NCBI GenBank assembly: GCA_000733355.1
Contig: JNVV01000066.1
Coordinates: forward strand, 56,010-120,009
Reading direction: 5' to 3'
Origin: Falciphora oryzae
Lineage: Eukaryota; Ascomycota; Sordariomycetes; Magnaporthales; Magnaporthaceae
Length of the DNA: 64,000 nucleotides
Position 1 is the first letter of the stretch; each line of letters starts with the position of its first letter. A program made the position numbers and the translations under genes. Positions 57,501 to 64,000 of this stretch are shown here, in pieces. The notes beneath the pieces were generated by a model that was not told where the DNA came from, did not search any database, and saw nothing but the letters and a program-made list of their open reading frames with translations.

Positions 57501-58558
57501 ACGCGGGAGCCGACGTCAACGCCCAAAGCGGCGGCGGCGCCACCGCTCTCTATGCTGCCTCAAGGAGTGGCCACGAGGATATTGTGCGACTGCTACTAAA
57601 CGAGGGAGCTGACGACTACGGCAGCGCTTTCTTTACTGCCTCATGGGACGGCCACGAGGACATTGTGCGACTGCTGCTAAACGCGGGAGCCGACGTCAGC
57701 GCCCAAGGCGACTACTACGGCACCGCTCTTTATGCTGCCTCAGACCAAGGCCACAGGGACATCGTGCGACTGCTGCTAGATGAGGGAGCCGACGTTAACG
57801 CCCAAAGCGACTACTACGGCACCGCTCTTTGTGCTGCTTCAAATAGTGGCCACAAGGACATTGTGCGACTGCTGCTAAACGAAGGAGCCGACGTTAACGC
57901 CCAAAACGGCGGTAGCGCTCTTTATACTGCCTCAGCGAATGGCTACAAGGATATTGTGCGATTGCTGCTAGACGCGGGAGCCGACGTTAACGCCCAAGGC
58001 GGCTGTTACGGCACCGCTTTCTATATTGCCTCACGGAATGGCCACAAGGATATTGTACGACTGCTGCTGGACGCGGGAGCTGACGTTAACGCCCAAAGCG
58101 ACTTTTACGGCACCGCTCTCTGTGCCGCCTCAAGGAGTGGCTATAAGGACATTGTGCGACTGCTGCTAAACGAAGGAGCCGACGTTAACGCTCAAAACGG
58201 CGGTAGCGCTCTTTATACTGCCTCAGGAAATGGCCACAAGGATATTGTGCGATTACTGCTGGACGCGGGAGCCGACGTTAACGCCCAAGGCGGCTTTTAT
58301 AGCAGCGCTCTCTGTGCTGGCTCAGGGAATGGCCACAAGGATATTGTACGACTGCTGCTGGACGAGGGAGCTAACGTTAACGCCCAAGGCGGCGACGACG
58401 GCAGCGCTCTCTGTGCTGCCTCAGGGAGTGGCCACGAAGATATTGTGCGACTGCTGCTGGACGAGGGAGCCGACGACTACGGCAGCGCTCTCCAAGCTGC
58501 CTCAAAGCGAAGCCACACGGAGATTATGCAGCTCCTTCAAAAAAAGGGATGCCAATAA
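54508..58558 (+). pseudogene. NLR: nucleoside phosphorylase-NACHT-ankyrin, with a single TGA
   Basis: Three exons, 54508-55495, 55544-56393 and 56542-58558, joined in frame to 1284 codons. Domain order is that of fungal NOD-like receptors. Residues about 8-325 are a PNP/UDP-type phosphorylase domain ([62 protein letters not shown]). A NACHT NTPase follows, with P-loop GLAGCGKT (409-416) and Walker B-like ILDALDEC. Then comes the conserved winged-helix region FRWAACQLDTLERC...LPQDLNETYSRIL, and 14 ankyrin repeats to the end. The only lesion is TGA at 54727-54729, where family sense suggests Arg (CGA). Such proteins sense non-self or pathogens and can trigger heterokaryon incompatibility-like death. 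With the stop, the product would be about 73 residues unless re-initiated or read through. Confidence 0.9.
57251..58555 (+). repeat. Ankyrin-coding tandem array, 14 units
   Basis: Mostly 99-bp units encoding variants of the pattern G-H-x-D-I-V-R-L-L-L-(N/D)-x-G-A-D-V-N-A-Q. Units 2-13 are very similar in DNA, differing at a few codons such as those before DIVRLLL and after VNAQ. Units 4 and 13 are shortened (ending GADDYG); units 7 and 10 carry a shorter NGG turn. Confidence 0.92.
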
Positions 58559-60059
58559 TCTATCGCGAGAGCGGTGCGGCTCACCAACTTCGACCAATGT
58601 GGCGAAGAAACTTCGCCTTTTAAGCCCTAAAACCGCTAATTAAGGCCCTAAATGCGGTGCCTTCGACTCCGAGCAAGCGGCAAATGTTTAATTGCCTCGC
58701 CTGTAATGGGATCAAATACCGCTATCGGCTGCCGGCCGGGACGTGTACTGATTTTCAAGTTAGCTTGTGAGGTGCGCACTATAATGTTAAAGGTAATATC
58801 ATAATATATAATTACTATTGTTCTTATCTCTCTGCCCATAAAGGGCCGCAGGGGACGGTTTCAACTACGTTGTTCTCATGCCCTTATGCCACTAGTTGCA
58901 TGATAAGTCTAAACCCTTTCGATGGATTACAAAGTGGAGTACGCCAGCGCGTTACTAAGATGGTCGGGAGACCTATAATGTGAGCGAGGTATGGTGGTAA
59001 ACAACGTGGATCCTCAGACGCGCCGAACCCGTTTGCCCGCTACTCGGCTGTCTGCCACCCTAGCGGGACGAGGGAAGGAGAAAGTTTCAAGCCAGTAGAT
59101 GTGTGCAGCAGTGTGATTCGCCCCAAGGTCTGCGCGCCTTCAAAATTTTCGTCTGGCTGCCAGCAACTGCAGCCCGGCTGGCATCGACGGCCACGCCGTA
59201 ACCGATCCCGTCATTTAGGATTCCCTCGGGCGACAACCCGTAAGAGCCGGTTGAGGCGGCTGATGGTCCTTGCCCTAAGCACTCTGGTCTCCGCCAAGGT
59301 TTGCCCCGGGCAGCTCGACGGCGCGCCTGGCAAGTGTCGCCTTCGCCAAAGCGAGCTGCGTGCCCCGACCTGTCTCGAGCAGGTCCAATTGCCGCGCCGC
59401 GGGTGGGCGCTCCCGGTTTTGGAGCCCGCGGGTCCGTCTCCCAAGCGCGATGGTTATGGGCCTTCAAGGACGCCTCGAGAGCCCCGTCGCTGCCCTCCAC
59501 CGTGCTCAACAGCAGAGATGGCGGTCCATGAAGCTTGGCCGGGTACGACCACTGAAGGCAGAGATATGGGTTCAGGATACGGGTTGTTGTAAGGGTTGGC
59601 AAGAGAGAGGCAGTGTAATAAACGGAACTCGCGCGATCGCTCAAATCTTAAGGCACGGGTGGCGCAGTATTACGAAGTCGATTCGGCCGACGTGTTACGC
59701 AACTAAGGGCGGCTGGGATCACTAACTAGGGGAACAGCAGGTGGGCACGCGAGCTTTGGGCCGGAAAAGGGATGGAGATGGAGCGGCCCCATGCCAGCGC
59801 TTAGGATCGTATGCGTGGATCGCGCTCCCCGACACAGCCTTGTAAATACTCCCCTGGATTGGCGCCAGTTACGCCGAGGGCTTTTTTCTTTCCACGGTGT
59901 AGTTGCCCGGCATGCCTTAAACACAGTGCGTGCATAGTGAAAGAGGTCTCCCGACTCGCGAACGACTGCGTGCCGGAACCACCGCACGGGAGAAGACGCG
60001 CGCTTTTGGGGCAGCGTTCGAAGTTGATCCCTGCGCGAGTGAGAGAGAGAGAGAGAGAG
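58559..60059. other. Unassigned region downstream of the NLR
   Basis: No gene supported. A (GA)n tract at 60040-60059 adjoins the dispersed repeat. 59.1-59.6 kb is open on both strands without family similarity. Confidence 0.4.
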
Positions 60060-60332
60060 TTTATTTAACGTCAAAAAGTCGGGATCTACCAGTCCCTGCC
60101 TCCCAAGGGGCATATGACGTGCTAGCGCTACATAGGCTTAACACTAAGCTACATGTTACTATCAAAGCGGCTAACAAATTAAACCCGTAGGCATACGGAG
60201 GTCGGGCCGCATTCAGCGCTTTTTGTTAGTGAGCGGGCGATCGGCGGTAGGGCGTATATATACGCCGGGGCGTTGTGAAGCACTGCGGGTGGTAGTTGTG
60301 CGTTCGGCCGGCGAGTTTGCCGGAAAAGGGGT
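60060..60332. repeat. Dispersed repeat, copy 2 (inverted)
   Basis: Inverted relative of 39535-39810. Its TTTATTTAACGTC end lies next to a (GA)n tract, as in copy 1, but the sequence beyond that tract is unrelated to the CreA-like fragment. Confidence 0.75.
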
Positions 60333-61913
60333 AAGGCCGGGTTTGGGCGGGGGGTTTTCGGGACCCCCTTTAGGCCCGGCCGGAGGTGCGGGGGACTAAC
60401 GAGCTAACTGTTGGTTTTAATAGTACAAAGGAAAAAGGTACAAAGGGAAAGGGGAAGGGTTATGTTTAAGCTTTTAAAACCTGTTACTATCGCCCGGCGA
60501 TAGTGAAATAATTAGTAGCTTCGGCGAACGAGGCGAAAAGGGAAGGCTTCCACAACGGATATATAAAGCCGGCCACTCTCCGCCTTTCGAGAAGCATTTG
60601 ACTTAGAGGAAATTTAAAAGGGCCGCTTAAAAGGTGTCATGGCTGACAGAGGCCCTGGGCCGGACACGTGACCGGGCCTCTAGGCACTTATAGATATCTT
60701 GCACCCAGGGCCTCCGGCCTCTGGGGCTGCAATTCTTCCTAATACAACCCACCTAACCACTTTCGACGACCCTACCTATCGGCTTTCACAAAAGGGCTGC
60801 CCAAGGGCCACCCAGGAGGGCCGGGCACGTGCAAATAGGAGTAAATAGTAATAAATGGTTTTTTTTTTTTTTTTGCCACCGATCGAATTAGGAGATTTGC
60901 CTGCAAAGCTAATACGCCTAAAAATGAAAATCCTATAAATAAAGGTACATTTTCTATTGCAGGGCCCTTTGTTATGCTTATTGCGGAAGTACCTGTATCG
61001 AAAAAACCGGCCACGGTCAAAAAAACAAAAAAAACGGCTACCACCGAACACGCCCTGAGACTCTTAATTGTCGGACTTTCTGAGCATCAAAAGATCGTTG
61101 TGTATTCTCCTCTAAGGGCTCGAGAGATGGTTGAGGAAGCAGAATCTCTCGACGAGTCTACGGCCAGAAGGCCCGCGTTATATAGGCCATGGAGTGGCTG
61201 TGTGGGGTGCGTATCTATAAGATATGTACGAACCCCAGCCTCCGGCTTTTCGGTGTCTAAGACTCTTGACTTTCATGCTGGAATTCAGCCCTCGTCGGCC
61301 CCATAGAGGTCCGACAGGAATCTGGTACGGGGCCCCTCGGAGGTCCCCATGTGACACAGTACCATCGCGAGTTTTTCCGGTTGACAGGCTGGAATTCGCC
61401 CTCTACGCACGCAACCATCCCGGCATAATTATCCCATATCCTTTGACCACAATCACACACCACCATCTGCCATTACCAACACGGGCTTTCACGTCACCAT
61501 CTTCGATCAATTTCCCCAAGGACTGGCGACACCACGCTATGCCATGGTTATGTTTCTTCCATTAAAAGGGCCGCTGTGAATGAAGGAGGAAGACAAAGGT
61601 GAAAAGCTAAAGAGAAGCGGGAGCTGAAAACGGTTAATTCATTGTCTCATTTCTGACCCATTGGTAGTCCCCTAACAACATAAGACTACTAGGATCGCAG
61701 CATAAGCCCTAGTGCCGCCGAGCAGCTCAGTCCGAGGTACCTACCAGACTGTACGTATCGGAATCGCCTAGTAGTCGGCGAGCGCTCCACCAGTGCTGAC
61801 GGCCGATCCACCACCGTGGACCCATCTAGACCACCAGATCAGATTTCGGAGCTGAGGATTTTTTCACGACCAAACGAACTCCAAGTCGGCCTGCGCGGCA
61901 ACCTCTCGCGACA
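60333..61913. other. Unassigned repeat-like and upstream sequence
   Basis: 60.35-60.78 kb has the look of degraded repeat DNA but no ends could be set. A T17 run sits at about 60858-60874. 60.9-61.3 kb is open on the plus strand with a Lys/Thr-rich start but unrecognised. The last few hundred bases should hold the promoter of the MOSC gene. Confidence 0.4.
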
Positions 61914-63611
61914 ATGGCCGTCGCTTCTACCAGGAATCTCCTCAAGGAGGTCGTGGGCGCCCTGGGCCCCGCGCCCTGGCCTGCGCCCGGGGTTGTCTTG
62001 CAGGTACGGGTGGGCAGGGTCAAAGCAGCCGCCCTCGGGGGAGAGATCGCGTCGGCCATCTACAAGGAGGAGCAGGACGGGCCCATCTTCTGCCCCGAGA
62101 CGGGCTTTATTGGCGACGAGCACGCGTATAAAAATCACGGCGGCACCGAGCGCGCCGTCCACCAGTACGACCCGGACCACTACCCCAGCTGGCGCGCCGA
62201 GAGGTGCCCCGCGCCGTATCTGTACGAGCCCGGGGGGTACGGCGAGAACCTCATAACGACAGGCCTGAGCGAGGACAATGTGTGCATCGGCGACGTGTTC
62301 CGGGTCGGCAATGACGTCCGCCTCGAGGTCAGCGAGCCGAGGCACCCGTGCCATAAGATCAACTCGCGCTTCCAGTGGGAGCAGGCGCTAAGCCGCACCG
62401 TCGGGACTGGGCGCGTGGGCTGGAACTACCGCGTGCTGCAGACCGGCACCGTCTGCAAGGGCGACACTATCTCTCTGGTCAAGCGCCCGTTTCCCTACTG
62501 GTCCGTCCTGAATGTCCAGCGCGTCATCAAGGCCCGCCACGTCCCCCTCCCTCTCCTGGCCGAGTGCGCGCGCCTGCCCATGACGTCCAAGTTTGTGGGC
62601 CTAGCCACGAGCCGGCTGCGCGAGAGCCCCAAGAGGTACCGGCTGGTGGACGCCGAGCTCGTCACGCTGCGCGTCAGGCGGCTCACCTTTGAGCTCCAGG
62701 ACCGGCTGGACCTCGCCCGCCCCGAGTTCGATCCCTACGCCTTTGCGCAAATCAACTTTGGTCCTGAGTCGGCCCCCATCTCTCGATCCTACTCCGTCGT
62801 CGACGGTGACCTGCATCGCTTCACCCTGGGCGTGTCCCTCGATCGCCAGTCGCGGGGCGGGTCGGCGTACCTCCACCACGAGCTCAAGATCGGCGACGAT
62901 ATCGAAATGGCGGCCGGCACGAACCCCAGCGCGGTCGAGAACGACGCCATGTGCGACGAGTCTATGCCCCGCATCCTCATTGTCGGGGGCATCGGCATCA
63001 CCGCTTTCCTGCCTTCAATCCGCGACTGGGAGAGCAGGGGCCTGCCGTACCACGTCCACTACGCCGTCAAGAGCCCAGAAGAGGCGGCGTTCCTGGACCG
63101 TCTGCCCGCGGACAAGACCACCCTGTACGTCTCGTCCCGGGGCGAGCGGCTCGACCTGGACAAGGTCATACCGCGACCCGGAACCGGCGACAAGCCCGAC
63201 CCCCAGGCCCGCATCTTCTCGTGCGGGCCGTCGGGCATGATGAAGGAGTGCGCGCGCGTGACCACTGCGCTCGGCTACCCGGAGCACATGGTGCACTTTG
63301 AGGACTTTGGCGGCGGCGGCGCGGGCGGCAGCAGAGGCGAGGCGTTCGAGGTGGAGGTCGAAGACCCGGACTCGAGCCGGCGCGCGGACCTGGCGGCGCC
63401 GTCCAACAAATCCCTGCTCGACGTGCTCAACGAGGCGGGTTTCGACGTTGCGTTCTCGTGCAGGGCCGGCGGCTGTGGCGCGTGCAAGGTCAAGGTTTGC
63501 CACGGGGAGGTCGAGTACAGGAGCGCGGCGCTGGTGGAGAAGGAGAAGGGGCATGCGCTGCAGACCTGTGTAGACCGTGGTCGTGGGAAGCTCAAGCTTG
63601 AGCTTATCTGA
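61914..63611 (+). CDS. MOSC / FAD-NAD(P) reductase / [2Fe-2S] ferredoxin fusion protein
   Basis: Single-exon gene of 565 residues; the ATG at 61914 has a good context. The first third is a YiiM-like MOSC domain (FIGDEHAYKNHGGTERAVHQY, YGENLITTGL, EPRHPCHKIN with the Cys expected to bind molybdenum cofactor). The middle is a ferredoxin-reductase-type flavoprotein: SRSYSVV for flavin, ILIVGGIGITAFLP for nucleotide binding, and FSCGPSGMM. The C-terminus is a plant-type [2Fe-2S] domain, CRAGGCGACKVKVC plus a later Cys in LQTCV, giving C-X4-C-X2-C...C. This combines a cofactor or sulfur-transfer domain with its own electron supply from NAD(P)H, as in amidoxime or hydroxylamine-type reduction systems; that role is inferred. 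It is complete with no lesions. Confidence 0.92.
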   Translation: MAVASTRNLLKEVVGALGPAPWPAPGVVLQVRVGRVKAAALGGEIASAIYKEEQDGPIFCPETGFIGDEHAYKNHGGTERAVHQYDPDHYPSWRAERCPAPYLYEPGGYGENLITTGLSEDNVCIGDVFRVGNDVRLEVSEPRHPCHKINSRFQWEQALSRTVGTGRVGWNYRVLQTGTVCKGDTISLVKRPFPYWSVLNVQRVIKARHVPLPLLAECARLPMTSKFVGLATSRLRESPKRYRLVDAELVTLRVRRLTFELQDRLDLARPEFDPYAFAQINFGPESAPISRSYSVVDGDLHRFTLGVSLDRQSRGGSAYLHHELKIGDDIEMAAGTNPSAVENDAMCDESMPRILIVGGIGITAFLPSIRDWESRGLPYHVHYAVKSPEEAAFLDRLPADKTTLYVSSRGERLDLDKVIPRPGTGDKPDPQARIFSCGPSGMMKECARVTTALGYPEHMVHFEDFGGGGAGGSRGEAFEVEVEDPDSSRRADLAAPSNKSLLDVLNEAGFDVAFSCRAGGCGACKVKVCHGEVEYRSAALVEKEKGHALQTCVDRGRGKLKLELI

Positions 63612-64000
63612 TCTCGGATTAAAACAACTTGACTGGGCCCACTTTACCTGCTCCCTCGCGTGTCCTCTAGTGAACTCGCTGAGACGTTCGATACAAAGTC
63701 CCCAGCATGCATCCCCGTCGCGCGTCGCCCAGCCTGTTGGTAGGAATGTTACTCCTGTACGAGGAGCCCTTCCGTTGTACTTGGAAGACAGACGACAGCT
63801 GGATACATAGAATACACCAAGGCCTTCTCACCCCAACCGGTTCATATCGATATCAGCGTGCCACGAAAAATAGCATTTGTGGTTGTTAAGGAATTAAAGT
63901 TGGAAGTGGGGGACGCGTGTCGCGATAGAAAATGCGCGACTCGGTGGTGAACCACGTTAGGTATAAACGTAGGTTTGGTGAGTGCACGGAAACGTTCTTA
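63612..64000. other. Downstream region with a DNA-transposon end
   Basis: No gene. Contains the mariner-type terminal sequence described separately. Confidence 0.4.
63931..63957. mobile_element. Partial end of a MITE related to 24062-32244
   Basis: GCGCGACTCGGTGGTGAACC followed by ACGT and then TA at 63958-63959 resembles the right terminus of the palindromic element (GCGACTCGC...GTGAACCACGT|TA), lacking about 18 bp of it. The rest of the element is not recognisable upstream. Confidence 0.5.

Noticed and set aside
18165..58558. Starship giant transposon
   Set aside because: NLR genes are frequent Starship cargo, but I see no DUF3435 tyrosine recombinase captain and no element boundaries in the window.
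54508..58558. CRISPR-like or satellite array at the NLR 3' end
   Set aside because: The regular spacing is the 99-bp ankyrin codon repeat in an open reading frame.
59087..59644. 185-codon open frame downstream of the NLR
   Set aside because: Open on both strands in GC-rich sequence, without recognisable motifs or splice context.
60630..60770. Possible further LTR (TGTCATGG...CTAACCA)
   Set aside because: No target duplication and no second copy in the window to set its ends.

Overview
The window looks like nuclear DNA of a filamentous ascomycete, most likely a Sordariomycete. Genes carry short introns (about 60-150 nt) with GTRAGT donors, CTAAC-type branch sites and YAG acceptors. The gene families are typical of moulds: a Zn2Cys6 regulator, DUF7702 membrane proteins, an F-box protein, an AA9 polysaccharide monooxygenase, a CorA-like protein, a PNP-NACHT-ankyrin NLR and PD-(D/E)XK-like proteins. 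The transposons are AT-rich and full of TAA/TAG stops, as expected after repeat-induced point mutation (RIP). Three runs of N are assembly gaps (12790-12939, 41248-41268, 52437-52882).

Layout. 1-15 kb is mostly genic: a broken Ser/Thr/Gly-rich surface-type protein, a secreted TAP-like alpha/beta hydrolase, a Zn2Cys6 factor, an intact DUF7702 gene facing a truncated DUF7702 copy that abuts the C-terminal half of a dihydrodipicolinate-synthase-type gene, an F-box protein with a PPxY motif, and a small membrane protein. 15-18 kb has little I can assign. 18.2-33.8 kb is a transposon pile: a LINE reverse-transcriptase fragment, then a Ty1/copia element with 172-bp LTRs and an ACTAG target duplication. 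That copia element contains a solo LTR of another family and a palindromic TA-flanked DNA element, which itself contains a 7.7-kb LINE.

34-41 kb returns to genes: an eight-exon CorA-like protein, an AA9 gene with one stop codon, and a zinc-finger fragment related to the carbon catabolite repressor CreA next to a dispersed repeat. 41-52 kb holds two PD-(D/E)XK-like genes (one frame-broken), a decayed secreted alpha/beta hydrolase, and a dynamin-like GTPase pseudogene split by a solo LTR and by a MITE with an 8-bp target duplication. 54.5-58.6 kb is an NLR gene that is intact except for one TGA; it has 14 ankyrin repeats, most of them very similar. 61.9-63.6 kb is an intact MOSC / flavin reductase / [2Fe-2S] ferredoxin fusion.

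How it fits together. There is no operon-like pathway. The striking feature is a stretch (41-59 kb) rich in families linked in fungi to non-self recognition or rapid turnover (NLR, dynamin-like, PD-(D/E)XK-like), embedded in nested transposons and containing several genes that are one or a few lesions from intact. Exon boundaries were derived by reading splice signals and keeping frame; they are predictions without transcript support.
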